This document shows, piece by piece, positions 1 to 10,345 of a DNA stretch of 64,000 bases; the stretch's first letter is position 1, and each line of letters begins with the position of its first letter. The notes below the pieces were generated by a model. It was not told the origin of the DNA, made no database searches, and saw nothing but the letters and a program-made list of their open reading frames with translations. Source of the DNA: Mixophyes australis (Eukaryota > Chordata > Amphibia > Anura > Limnodynastidae). Both the position numbers and the translations under genes were made by a program. Location: positions 52,273,311 to 52,337,310 of the forward strand of contig JAVHZZ010000011.1 of NCBI GenBank assembly GCA_036250195.1, in the 5' to 3' direction.

Positions 1-180
1 TTTGGTTTTGTAACTGGTTTTGCCAAAAAAATTGCTTAAGGTTCTGGTTTCGGATCTGGATTTAATTAAAAATTTTAAAAAATAGTTAAAATAATTTTAA
101 GTTGTTTTTGCTCCTATATTTCTATTTATAGCATTAACATTTTTTTCCAGTTATTTCCAGTCTATTTTCTAATGATCCCT
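1..180. repeat. Fragment resembling a hAT terminus
   Basis: The run of GGTTTTGG-like words followed by repeated AAAATT words resembles the subterminal region of the BED-hAT element at 20592 (compare 20620-20780: GGTTTTGGTTTTGG, then GCTAAAAT words, then TGTTCCTAC). The window starts inside it, so no terminal repeat or target duplication can be seen. It may be a truncated relative. Confidence 0.35.
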
Positions 181-716
181 TCACAACTGTCCCTATTGTC
201 ACCAGTTTTGGCAAAAAGTGTGCAGCAAGCTGTATTAATGAAGTAATTTGTCATTTTCCCATCATTGCATTTGCTTTCTCCCCCCTCATTTCCAAAGTAA
301 TGAATCTGTCTATATGGTTCTCTAACTCCATCACTTAGCTTAAATCACCAGCCATTATATCTCCATCGCTACATGTATTCTTTGCCAGGGCCAAGATCTG
401 TCCTCTTAATTTCTCAGAATGTTGACTTTCAATTGTCTAGACATGTTTTTGGCAAACAAATCTGCATCAATGTGAGTATTATACATACTTAAATGTGTGG
501 GAAGGGCAACTATTGGCCAATCTGAACTGTCTGCTTTACATATTACTTGCACTTCATTAATAAAACATATAAATATTATTTATATACATTCCATATATAT
601 ATTCATGGGTCTTGGGGACCACCTCCGCTGCAGATCTCAGGGAGTCCACTTTACCCTGGGGTTGGAAGAAGCTACTCCCAGGGGACTAATTATTTAGCCC
701 TCCTCATAAATATATG
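181..716. other. Gene-free AT-rich flank
   Basis: No coding frame with recognisable domains is visible. The last five bases (ATATG, 712-716) are the left target-site duplication of the gypsy element that follows. Confidence 0.5.
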
Positions 717-963
717 TGTCACAAATCGGGATCTTAGCCGCACTTACCTCATCCACCGCTGTCATATCACGGCTACCTGGGTCCCTTCTGGTCATCTGCA
801 GCATTCCCGTTCTCCACACCTTCATTTGTAAACAAACACATACTGTCTGTCCTGCAGCATGGGCGCGGCCATCTTGGATGCAGTCAGGTGATCATTCCAA
901 ACCAACCAGATTCAGAAGCTGTGATCACATGAACTGATCAGCCAATAGTTGTTTGGGACATCC

Positions 964-971
964 TATTTAAA
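964..971 (+). promoter_or_regulatory. TATA-like box of the gypsy 1 LTR
   Basis: TATTTAAA lies 31 nt upstream of G995, the first base of the ten-base segment complementary to the primer-binding position. That is the normal spacing of a TATA box from an RNA start. The same box occurs in the 3' LTR, in the phrase CCTATTTAAACC. Confidence 0.7.
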
Positions 972-994
972 CCTGCTGCTGTGATCTGTTCATT

Positions 995-1034
995 GCCAGA
1001 ACAACACACTTCTCTCCAGAGGATAGTTCTTGGC
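995..1034 (+). promoter_or_regulatory. Inferred RNA 5' end with stem-loop
   Basis: GCCAGAAC at 995-1002 can pair with GTTCTTGGC at 1026-1034, leaving one bulged T. This would be a stem-loop at the very 5' end of the element's RNA. The same ten bases (995-1004) are complementary to 1336-1345. Inference from sequence only. Confidence 0.5.
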
Positions 1035-1231
1035 TCCAGTGTTCCTGACTGCATTACAAGTGCAGTAATCCTGTCTGCACTCCTAAGTGCAGTGTTCCTG
1101 ACTGCATTACAAGTGCAGTGTTCCTGACTGCATTACAAGTGCAGTGTTCCTGACTGCATTACAAGTGCAGTGTTCCTGTCTACATTTCCAGACTGCTAAT
1201 TCCCCTGCTATATTCTACAATCAGCACGAAC

Positions 1232-3466
1232 ATGAGCAAGAAGTTCATCCAGGCTGCTAAGTTCTGTTTCACTCCTGCTCCAGCTAGTCCCAAGGGTCCC
1301 GAATCGGATCAAGAAATTCAGACAACCGTGACAGTTTGTTCTGGCCTAATGGATCCGCTAGGGGAACATACCCCGAGGGAGGACTCTGTCCAAATATTAG
1401 CTGAACGCATTGAGAGACAAGAAACTAACCAGGGGCAAATTTTGAGATTGCTGCAGGATGTTTCTACACGTATGGATACCTTGCAGTTATTCCACAGTCA
1501 ACCATCCCATACTCCGCCTGAGCCAGTAATACCTGCTTCACTACTTACTTCATCCAGACTCCATCTTCCCACGCCAGCTAAATACAATGGCGATCCGAAG
1601 AGTTGCCGCGGGTTTCTCAACCAGTGTAGTATACACTTTGAATTACAACCCGGAAATTTCCCCACTGCACGTATCAAAACTGCTTATATTGTTTCGCTAC
1701 TATCAGGGCAAGCTCTGGCATGGGCATCACCGCTCTGGGAAAAATCTGACCCAATTTTATTTGACATTGATAGCTTCCTGTCTACCTTCCGCAGAATATT
1801 CGACGAGCCTGGAAGAACAACGTCAGCCGCTTTAGATATTCTGCGCCTTCGGCAAGGGCAGCAGTCTGTGGGCCAATATGCCGTTCAATTTCAAACACTT
1901 TCCTCTGAACTATCTTGGAATAACGATGCTCTTGTTGCGGTTTTCTGGCAGGGCCTGTCTGACCACATTAAGGATGTATTAGCGTCTCGGGACTTACCTA
2001 CAACGCTAGACCAATTGATTACCACCTGCAATCGGGTTGATCTTCGGTTCAGAGAAAGAACTCTAGAAAAGAGGAAGCTGAAACACCCCAAGTTCCACCC
2101 TATTCAACGGGTCCGTGTACCGTCTCCTTTCCCTGAAGGACCCATGCAATTAGGCAAAGCACGTCTTTTACCCACCGAGCGAGAACGGCGAGTTAGAGAG
2201 AAACTTTGCTTATACTGTGCCAGTTCCGGACATCTGTTACATCATTGTCCTCGTAAGCCGGGTAAACACAACCTCCTAGCTGACAATGAGGAAGTGAGCC
2301 TAGGAGTGGCTCTTCGCTCCCCACAAGGCAAGGACTGTATTATCCCAGTCACTCTGAAACACGCTCAAGGCTCCCAATACATTTCAGCCCTGCTGGATTC
2401 TGGAGCAGCTGGGAATTTCATGTCTGCCAGATTAGCTGCTGAACTAGCCATTCCACTAGAGAAAATTCCAGTGACCATCTTTCTCTCTGTGGTTGACGGT
2501 AGCCGTATTCCAGGGGGTACCATTACGCATCAGACTTCTCCAGTGACGCTCCAAATAGGAGTTCTGCATTCCGAGTCTCTTACCTTTTTGGTCATCCCAG
2601 AAGCCACTAGCCCTGTGGTTCTCGGGTTTCCATGGCTTCAAACGCATAACCCCCATATTGACTGGTCGACTCCACAAATCCTGGCGTGGGCTCCAACTTG
2701 TTTCGGGTCCTGTTTACAACGTGTTCTTCCACATTGCTCCACCTCTGATAAGGAAGTTTTGCCAGTTCCTTCTGCCTACCAAGAGTTCACAGACGTTTTC
2801 AGTAAGCAGGCCGCTGAAACTCTACCACCTCATCGGGATTGGGACTGTCCCATTGATCTTGTTCCGGGTAAAACCCCACCGCGTGGCAGAGTCTACCCTC
2901 TTTCTATCCCTGAGACAAAATCTATGTCTGAATATGTAAAAGAGAACTTGGAAAGGGGCTTTATTCGCCCATCCTCTTCACCGGCAGGAGCCGGGTTCTT
3001 TTTTGTAAAAAAAAAAGATGGTGGATTACGTCCCTGCATCGATTACCGAGGTCTCAACGACATTACCATCAAGAACCGGTATCCTCTGCCCCTCATCACA
3101 GAGTTATTTGACAGAGTCAAAGGTGCGCAAATATTTACGAAGTTGGATCTCCGCGGGGCCTACAATTTGATCCGTATCAGGCGTGGCGATGAATGGAAAA
3201 CCGCCTTTAACACCAGGGATGGGCACTACGAATATCTTGTCATGCCATTCGGTCTGAGCAATGCCCCAGCGGTTTTTCAGAATTTCATAAACGAAATCTT
3301 TCGGGACTTACTGTACCATACTATTGTGGTATATTTGGACGATATCCTCGTTTTCTCCTCTGATATCCAGTCCCATCGCAGACATGTTAAAGAGGTCCTC
3401 AGCCGTCTCAGAAGGAATAAACTGTATTGCAAGCTATTCTTAACTGGCCTCAACCATCTACACTAA
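1232..3466 (+). pseudogene. gag-pro-RT reading frame of gypsy 1, truncated by a deletion
   Basis: A 744-codon frame encodes Gag followed, without a stop, by protease and reverse transcriptase. Residues up to about 300 are a Gag-like region. A CCHC zinc knuckle (C-x2-C-x4-H-x4-C) lies near residues 326-339. The aspartic protease motif DSGA begins at residue 389. The reverse transcriptase includes PFGLSNAPAVFQ and the catalytic YLDD at residues 701-704. The ATG and about 34 codons lie within the 5' LTR and are therefore repeated at 6016 in the 3' LTR, where the frame soon stops. Just after YLDD the frame runs into LFLTGLNHLH and a stop. This happens because a short segment of RT is missing at about 3429-3436, after which pol continues in another frame. 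Gag packages the RNA, protease would cut the polyprotein, and RT would copy the RNA. Confidence 0.9.
1336..1345 (+). other. Putative self-complementary primer-binding site
   Basis: TTGTTCTGGC begins two bases after the LTR end and is the exact reverse complement of GCCAGAACAA at 995-1004, the predicted first bases of the transcript. Complementarity stops exactly at 995 (T994 does not pair with C1346). This is the arrangement known for self-primed Tf1/sushi-type elements; I see no obvious tRNA-type site. Confidence 0.7.
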
Positions 3467-5589
3467 AGGCAGTACAGCGATTTCTGGGATTTGCTAACTA
3501 CTATCGAAAATTTATTCGTGGCTACTCTACTGTAGTAGCACCACTCACCGCCCTCACCAAAAAAGGAGCTAATCCTGCCAAGTGGTCTGAAGAAGCCCAA
3601 TCTGCTTTTCAACTTCTGAAACAAGCATTTATTTCTGCTCCCATACTGAGGCAACCAGATTTAACCTGTCCATTCTACTTGGAAGTTGATGCCTCATCTG
3701 TCGGAGTAGGGGCAGTTCTCTCCCAAAAACCAGCTGATGAGCAATGGCATCCCTGCGGGTTCTTCTCCCGAAAATTTTTACCAGCTGAACGAAATTATGC
3801 CATAGGGGACAAAGAACTGCTTGCCATCAAATTGGCGCTTGAAGAGTGGAGACATTTACTTGAGGGAGCTCGTTATCCTGTCACAATATACACGGATCAC
3901 AAGAATCTGCTCTACCTTAAAACTGCACAGTGCATGAATCCACGTCAGGCCCGATGGGCACTATTCTTTTCTCGATTTGATATCCATGTCACCTTCCGTC
4001 CCGGTTCCAAAAATCGCAAGGCCGATGCTCTGTCACGTTCTATGGTAAAAGAAGAAGATTCCATCATTGTGGATCCACGGCCTATTATCAGCCCACTCAG
4101 CATCGCAGTCAGTAGACCCGACAATACACCTCCCCAGGGGAAAACTTTTGTTCCTGAGAATCTGCGGAAAAAATTGCTCCAATGGGCACATTGTTCCAGA
4201 TTTGCCGGTCATGCTGGCATCCGCAAAACTCAATCTTTCATATTGAGAAGCTACTGGTGGCCTACGCTTAATCAGGATGTTCAGCAATTTGTTTCCGCAT
4301 GTGGCAGCTGTGCCCAACATAAAAGTTCAAGACAATCTTCAGCTGGTCAACTTTTGCCTCTGCCTATTCCCACCAAACCCTGGACCCATATTTCTATGGA
4401 CTTTGTTTCCGATTTGCCCAATTCTAATAATTTCAATACCATCTGGGTCATCGTTGACCGATTCTCTAAAATGGCGCATTTTGTTCCTCTCCGTGGACTC
4501 CCATCAGCACCTATCCTGGCTCAGCAATTTATAAAGGAGATCTTCCGTTTGCATGGGTGTCCTGAAGAAATCGTCTCAGATAGAGGAGTTCAGTTTGTGG
4601 CGAAATTCTGGAGATCCTTGTGCCAAGCACTACAGATCAAACTAAACTTCTCTTCGGCCTATCATCCCCAATCCAACGGGCAAACGGAAAGAGTTAATCA
4701 AGACCTAGAAACATTTCTCCGTTTGTACATATCCTCTTCTCAAGACGACTGGGTAGATCTGCTTCCTTGGGCAGAATTTGCTCATAATAATCATTATCAC
4801 GAATCCTCTGCTTCCACTCCATTTCATACGGTCTATGGCCTACACCCCAGGGTACCCTTGTTTACTCCACTTCCTACAGCCTCAGTACCTGCCTCTGAAG
4901 TTTTCCTAAAGAATTTTTCAGGCCACTGGCGCCAGGTACGGGAATCTCTACTTAAAGCGTCCCAATGCTACAAAATTCAGGCCGACAAAAAGCGACGAGC
5001 CATTCCAAGCTTGAAACCCGGAGACAGAGTCTGGCTGTCTACTCGCAATCTACGCCTCAGAGTTCCATCTATGAAATTCGCTCCTCGCTTTATTGGACCG
5101 TTTAACATCTCCCGAGTCATCAATCCAGTGTCCTACAAATTACATTTACCATCTTACCTCAGGGTACCCAACACCTTCCATATCTCTCTCTTGAAACCAC
5201 TGGTGCTAAATCGGTTTTATACACCCAAACTGGTTTCTCCTGAAGTGCAGACTGAACATGGTGACGAATATGAAATTAAAGAGATCTTGGACTCTCGGTT
5301 TCGACATAAAACCTTACAATATCTAGTCGACTGGAAAGGCTATGGTCCAGAAGAGAGGGCCTGGATCAAAGCTTCTGATGTTCACGCTCCATCTCTCATC
5401 AAAAAATTTCACCGCAAGTTTCCAACTAAGCCCCAATCTAAGTGTCCAGTGGCCACTCGTAAGGGAGGGGGTACTGTCACAAATCGGGATCTTAGCCGCA
5501 CTTACCTCATCCGCCGCTGTCATATCACGGCTACCTGGGTCCCTTCTGGTCATCTGCAGCATTCCCGTTCTCCACACCTTCATTTGTAA
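3427..5589 (+). pseudogene. RT-end, RNase H, integrase and chromodomain frame of gypsy 1
   Basis: This is the rest of pol, shifted relative to the gag-RT frame. It opens inside the RT connection ([12 protein letters not shown]). RNase H follows, with EVDASS at about residue 88 and TDHKN at about 157. Integrase has the HHCC-type zinc region (H...H...CGSC) and a DDE triad: D325 in MDF, D385 in SDRG and E421 in QTERV, with 35 residues between the last two, as is usual. A chromodomain at about residues 613-667 (EYEIKEIL, WKGYG) ends the protein; such domains direct integration to modified chromatin. The frame crosses the polypurine tract and ends 115 bp inside the 3' LTR, so pol's C-terminus is LTR-encoded. 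The first ATG here is not a biological start. Confidence 0.9.
5461..5474 (+). other. Polypurine tract of gypsy 1
   Basis: AAGGGAGGGGGTAC directly precedes the 3' LTR (TGTCAC). It would prime plus-strand DNA synthesis. Gypsy 3 has a matching AAAAAGGGGGGTAC before its LTR. Confidence 0.8.
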
Positions 5590-6117
5590 ACAAACACATA
5601 CTGTCTGTCCTGCAGCATGGGCGCGGCCATCTTGGATGCAGTCAGGTGATCATTCCAAACCAACCAGATTCAGAAGCTGTGATCACATGAAATGATCAGC
5701 CAATAGTTGTTTGGGACATCCTATTTAAACCTGCTGCTGTGATCTGTTCATTGCCAGAACAACACACTTCTCTCCAGAGGATAGTTCTTGGCTCCAGTGT
5801 TCCTGACTGCATTACAAGTGCAGTAATCCTGTCTGCACTCCTAAGTGCAGTGTTCCTGACTGCATTACAAGTGCAGTGTTCCTGACTGCATTACAAGTGC
5901 AGTGTTCCTGACTGCATTACAAGTGCAGTGTTCCTGACTGCATTACAAGTGCAGTGTTCCTGTCTACATTTCCAGACTGCTAATTCCCCTGCTATATTCT
6001 ACAATCAGCACGAACATGAGCAAGAAGTTCATCCAGGCTGCTAAGTTCTGTTTCACTCCTGCTCCAGCTAGTCCCAAGGGTCCCGAATCGGATCAAGAAA
6101 TTCAGACGACCGTGACA
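5475..6117 (+). repeat. 3' LTR of gypsy 1
   Basis: 643 bp, exactly 26 bp longer than the 5' LTR because it has four contiguous tandem units (5848-5951) where the 5' LTR has three. Single-base differences seen include CATCCA/CATCCG, ATGAAC/ATGAAA and GACAAC/GACGAC. It is followed by the target duplication ATATG. Confidence 0.93.
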
Positions 6118-6122
6118 ATATG

Positions 6123-6426
6123 TGAGTACCCTTGTTTGATTCAGAAGGGCAGCATTATGGCACACATTCCTGTTGTGAGCCAGATTTAACTTACTTGTAG
6201 CATAATTATTAAACAACCACTTAAATAAAATAAAGTCTTTTAAAGCTCCACTCTTGACTAATAATGAATGCTCTGCCGATCGAGAAGTGCACAGTACTAG
6301 TCTTTGAATTTTTTATTTTGGGTGCAGGCCACCTTCGTCTGTTTACTTTTATAAGTATAAAACTCTGGTAATTCATACCACCGTCCATCCAATGACTTCT
6401 GCCCATTACTGTAGCTTCACTGTCTA
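6123..6426. repeat. Gene-free spacer with an unclassified repeat
   Basis: The stretch 6230-6420 (GAATGCTCTGCC, AGAAGTGCACAGTACTAGTC, CACCTTCGTCTG) recurs in diverged form at 7990-8260 on the other side of the Tc1 element and, on the minus strand, at about 48040-48310. It appears to be one repeat array that the Tc1 split. Confidence 0.5.
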
Positions 6427-7988
6427 CAGTCATGGTCAAAAGTATTGAGAATGACACAAGCATTGGTTTTCACAAAGTTTGCTGCTTCAGTGTTTTTAGA
6501 CTTTTTTTGTCACTTGTTGCTATGATATACTGAAGTAAAAATACAAGCATTTCAAGTTTCAAAGGCTTATATTGACAATTACATTACATTTTTGCAAAGA
6601 GTTAATATTTGCAGTGTTGACCCTCTTTTTGAAGACCTCTGCGATTCGTCCTGACATGCTGTCAATCAACTTCTGGGCCACATACTGACTGATGGCTGCC
6701 CAATCTTACATAATCAATGCTTGGAGTTTGTCAGAGTTTGTGGGTTTTTGTTTGTCCACCCGTCTCTTGAAGATTGACCACAAGTTCTCAATGGAATTAG
6801 GGTATGGCAGTTTCCTGGCCAAGGACACAAAATTTTGATGTTTTCATCTCTGAGCCACTTAGTTATCACTTTTGACTTATGGCAAGGTGCTCCATCATGC
6901 TGGAAAAGACACTGTTCATTCACAAACTGTTCTGTAATGGTTGGGAGAAGTTGCTCTTTGAGGATGTTTTGTTACCATTCTTTATTCATGGCTATGTTCT
7001 TAGGCAAAATTGTGAGTGAGCCCACTCCCTTGGCTAAGAAGCAACCCCACACATGAATGGTCTCAGGATGCTTTACTGTTGGCATGACACAGGACTGATG
7101 GTAGCGCTCACCTTTCCTTCTCCAGGTAAGCATTTTCCAGATGTCCCAAGCAATCTGAAAGGGGATTCATCAGAGAAAATGACTTTACCCCAGTCCTCAG
7201 CAGTCCAATCCTTGTACATTTTGCAGAATATCAGCCTGTCCCTGATGTTTTTTCTGAAGAGAAGTAGCTTCTTTGCTGGCCTTCTTGACACCAGGCCATT
7301 CTCCAAAAGTCTTCGCCTCACTCTGCGTTCAAATGCATTCATACCTGCCTGCTGCCATTCCTGAGCAAGCTCTGTACTGGTGATGCCCCGATCCCGCAGC
7401 TGAATCAACTTTAGGAGACGTCCTGGGGCTTGCTGGAAGTTCTTGGGTAACCTGAAGCCTTATTCATAACTATTGAACCTCTGTCCATGAAGTTCTTGAT
7501 GACCCAATAAATAGTTGATTAAGTTGCAATCTTACTAGCACCAATATCCTTGTCTGTGAAGTCCTATTTGTGCAAAGCAATGATGCCTGCACATGTTTCC
7601 TTGCAGATTACAATGGTTAACAGAGGAAGAACAATGATTTCAAGCACGACCTTTCTTTTAAAACTTCCAGTCTGTTATTCTAACACAAGCAACATGACAG
7701 AGTGATCTCCAGCCTTGTCCTCATCAACACTCTCACCTGTGTTAACCAGAGAATCACTGACCTGATGTCAGCTGGTTCTTTTGTGACAGGGCTGAAATGC
7801 AGTGGAAATGCTTTTTTTGTGATGAAGTTCATTGTCAAGGCAAAGAGGGACTTTGAAATGAATTGCAATTCATCTGATCACTCTTCATGACATTTTGGAG
7901 TATATGCAAATTGCCATCATAAAAACTGAGCAGCAAACTTTGTGAAAAATAATATTTGTGTAATTCTCAAAACTTTTGGCCATGACTG
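6427..7988 (-). mobile_element. Tc1/mariner transposon (Tc1-A)
   Basis: The ends CAGTCATGGTCAAAAGTATT and the reverse complement of ...CCATGACTG form inverted repeats that extend through AATGACACAA and CACAAAGTTTGCTGCT. The TA dinucleotides at 6425-6426 and 7989-7990 are the canonical Tc1 target duplication. The length of 1562 bp is normal for an autonomous Tc1 element. The transposase inside is degraded. Confidence 0.93.
6700..7880 (-). pseudogene. Tc1-type transposase, multiply broken
   Basis: On the minus strand the frames hold a Tc1 transposase in pieces. The region 7408-7073 gives a helix-turn-helix/linker part (ELAQEWQQAG, VSRRPAKK) and the first catalytic aspartate in FSDESPF. At 6923-6714 comes FQHDGAPCHKSK with the second aspartate, and near 6770-6790 NSIENLWS with the final glutamate. 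All three DDE residues can thus be found, but in different frames and with several stops between them, so no active enzyme can be made. Such an enzyme would bind the inverted repeats and cut and paste the element into TA sites. A shorter relative is at 25790-26974. Confidence 0.85.
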
Positions 7989-7990
7989 TA

Positions 7991-8330
7991 TGATGGATGC
8001 CTTGTAGCAAAATATGTTGTGTGCATGGTCTTTGAAGTTTTATAATATGAATGCAGGACACCTTCATCTATCAGAATCAACATTTATTTATGCTGCAGCA
8101 AGGTATTTGAAAGCTCAAACCTTGGCTAACAATGGATGCTCTGCCCATTGAGAAGTGCATAGTATTAGTCTTGGAAGTTTTCGGCATGAGTGCAGACTAC
8201 CTTTGTCTATCATCATCATTTATTTAGATAGTGACAGCAAATTATGTAGCGCTTCACAATTGGATATCTACTTGTCTAAATATCTACTGATGCCTTTGCC
8301 CATCTAATGACATCTGATTGTTACTCCCTC
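7991..8330. repeat. Unclassified repeat units plus an L2-tail fragment
   Basis: At least two diverged units (GGATGC..., AGAAGTGCATAGTATTAGTC, TACCTTTGTCTATC) related to 6230-6420 lie here. From about 8200 the words CATCATCATTTATTTAGATAG and TAGCGCTTCACAATTGG look like the 3' end of an L2 LINE on the minus strand. Confidence 0.45.
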
Positions 8331-8931
8331 TTCACACTCCATGATACATGCTGTCTAACATTCCAAATTTAGTGTGTGCATAGCATTTCAACATTTTTAT
8401 CTTTTGCACCTTATATTATTTTTTTGTTGTTGTTTAATTTATCTAATAAGCTTGTTTCAGTTGGTAGCATGGCAGATGACATTTTTTTACAGAACGAAAA
8501 TACCCTTTTACTAATATAGATGTCACTGAATGACCCTTTAAAAATTGACAAGTATTGAAAAATAAACAAAAGTTTAGAATATATCGTTTTTTTGGGGTTG
8601 TTCAATTGTGTTTAGAAAATACAGCACTTTTTTGTGGATTGCAGCTGCATTGACACTCACACGCAAACGCACAGGTTTTTTTCAAAATTAATTCAGATGT
8701 CACTGCCCACACAAGATTACTTTCACTAGAAAAATATAAAATTTTAAAAGAAATAAACCTATTTGTTTTTTGTTTTCTGCTGCTAATAATCATATAGCAA
8801 AAACAGTTTTTCTCCACTAAATATACTAGTTAGTTCAGAATGATAACTAACTGTCTATATACTAGTACTATTATATATGCATTAATAACAACCATTAGCC
8901 ACCACTCCATCTAAACAAATGAAAACTAATT
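8331..8931. other. Gene-free AT-rich stretch
   Basis: Short open frames only, with no recognisable domain. Confidence 0.5.
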
Positions 8932-8948
8932 GATCACCAAACTATTCT

Positions 8949-9288
8949 TTTTTTTTAAAAAGTTTTATTTTTGCAAGGTCATAGTAACAACAGAGAACAA
9001 TTGACATAGTGAATACTGTTAACAATAATAGTCAGAAAATAAACAAGTCAACGGCCAGCATAGAACATGTAAGACACTAAGTCAATCAAACTTTCAAGTA
9101 TATTAATAACAAGTGACCCAGAGATTTTATAGAAAAAGGGAAGAAGGATAGGTAGAGTATAAAGGAAGAAAGAAGTGCGAGATGAGAGAGAGAAGAAAAG
9201 AAAGTAAGGAGTGACTAGATCCATTGTTAAATAGAGAGGAGTCCAAGAAAGAAATGCGGTTTTAGAACTGGGTTAAGTAAAGGGTGGG
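8949..9288 (-). mobile_element. 5'-truncated L1-like LINE 3' end
   Basis: A 17-bp perfect direct repeat, GATCACCAAACTATTCT, flanks this segment at 8932-8948 and 9289-9305. Read on the minus strand, the insert ends with AATAAAACTTTTT and then a run of A. That is the polyadenylation signal and tail of a target-primed LINE insertion. It is only about 340 bp and non-coding, so only the 3' untranslated region was copied. The L1 assignment is an inference from the long target duplication and the poly(A) tail. Confidence 0.8.
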
Positions 9289-9305
9289 GATCACCAAACT
9301 ATTCT

Positions 9306-9810
9306 AGCTGACTGATCTCTACAGAAATGCTTTAAAATAATCAATTCTATTGTTTTCTATGTCACTCTTTGACCCTGAATGTTATCTTTTTATAAGCAGA
9401 GCACTGCAGCAAGCATCCTCCCTACACGCTTCCTGTTCTAAAATGGCATAGGAGAAAACAAGGGAGGGCTTTATATATAGAAGATATTGATCCAAAACTC
9501 ATGCGAGTTCTGCATAGATATTTTTTCCAGAAATTACATTTTGCCTCGTTTCAAAATCTGAAATTAGCGCACGAAATCGAGTGATGACTCCGTTTCACTT
9601 TAAAAGTCTTCAATCTGTTGAATTTCTCTGAATCTGAACCTCTCATCTCTATTATATACAGTGCAAAAACGTGCATATATACACAAACACACACTGTTTA
9701 TTGGGCATTTGGTAAATGATGTTTGTGCTATGTGCATTGTGTTTTTGAATTATGACTGTGAAATATGGCAGAAACACACAACTCATCATACTTCTGTGAA
9801 CCAGTAAAAA
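9306..9810. other. Gene-free stretch
   Basis: No supported feature is seen. The right target duplication of the LINE insertion lies at its left edge. Confidence 0.5.
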
Positions 9811-9818
9811 GACTAAGG

Positions 9819-9991
9819 CAGTGTTTCTTAACTCCAGTCTTCACTGAACCCTAACAGCTCATGTTTTCAATATTTCTATAATCATGCACAGGTGACTTAG
9901 TCTACTTGGCTGGGTCAGTAATTATCCCACCTGTTCCACAGACAGAAATGTTCAAAACATGAGCTGTTGGGGTTCACTGAAAGAAACACTG
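9819..9991. mobile_element. hAT-like MITE with 8-bp target duplication
   Basis: The ends CAGTGTTTCTT and AAGAAACACTG are inverted repeats. The flanks GACTAAGG (9811-9818) and GTCTAAGG (9992-9999) match at 7 of 8 positions. An 8-bp duplication and CAGTG ends are typical of non-autonomous hAT elements. The inner part is itself partly palindromic (CTCATGTTTTCAATATTT against ATGTTCAAAACATGAG). Confidence 0.8.
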
Positions 9992-10194
9992 GTCTAAGGG
10001 ATCTATTTACCAAAGAGACAAAAGCCCTAAACCCTGCAAAATGAGAGTTTTCTCAGGATTTAGTTCTTCTAACTATTTATCAAAAACCTTTACTGGTGAT
10101 TACTTTTGTGGGCAAATGTTGTCCCATATCCATGTGCTTTTAACTTAAGAACCAACATCCAGGAGATACACCAAAAGACACCAAAAAAGACACT

Positions 10195-10345
10195 CCAAGT
10201 GCTACCAATAGTTCATGTTTTCAGGATTTATTTAATCATGCACAGGTGAGCTAATTTGTTTTCTGGGTCAGTAATTATCCCATCTGTTTCTACAGACAGA
10301 CATCCTGAATACATGAGCTGTTGGTAGGGCTGGGTTTGAGTACCT
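10195..10345. repeat. Diverged relative of the 9819 MITE
   Basis: It shares ordered words with 9819-9991: GTTCATGTTTTCA, ATCATGCACAGGTGA, GGGTCAGTAATTATCCCA and CATGAGCTGTTGG. The termini are not clear and I see no target duplication. Confidence 0.6.

Larger units (their letters stand above)
717..1333 (+). repeat. 5' LTR of gypsy 1
   Basis: 617 bp, TGTCAC...GTGACA. It contains a TATTTAAA box at 964-971, an inferred RNA start near 995, and a 26-bp tandem repeat at about 1090-1167 with related partial units from 1038. The gag ATG at 1232 is inside the LTR, before its 3' end. The 3' copy is 5475-6117. Confidence 0.93.
717..6117 (+). mobile_element. Ty3/gypsy chromovirus-type LTR retrotransposon, full length (gypsy 1)
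   Basis: Two LTRs beginning TGTCAC and ending GTGACA flank a gag-pol region with zinc knuckle, protease, reverse transcriptase, RNase H, integrase and chromodomain in that order. The perfect 5-bp direct repeat ATATG at 712-716 and 6118-6122 marks the target site. The LTRs differ by one 26-bp tandem unit and only about three substitutions that I noticed, so the insertion is recent. The internal region carries a deletion that breaks pol, so this copy cannot make a complete polyprotein. The C-terminal chromodomain, and a primer site complementary to the element's own inferred RNA start, place it with the vertebrate Tf1/sushi group. Confidence 0.95.

Noticed and set aside
547..831. 94-codon frame running into the 5' LTR of gypsy 1
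   Set aside because: Its end equals the LTR-encoded tail of pol, and its first half is flank DNA, so it is a chance fusion.
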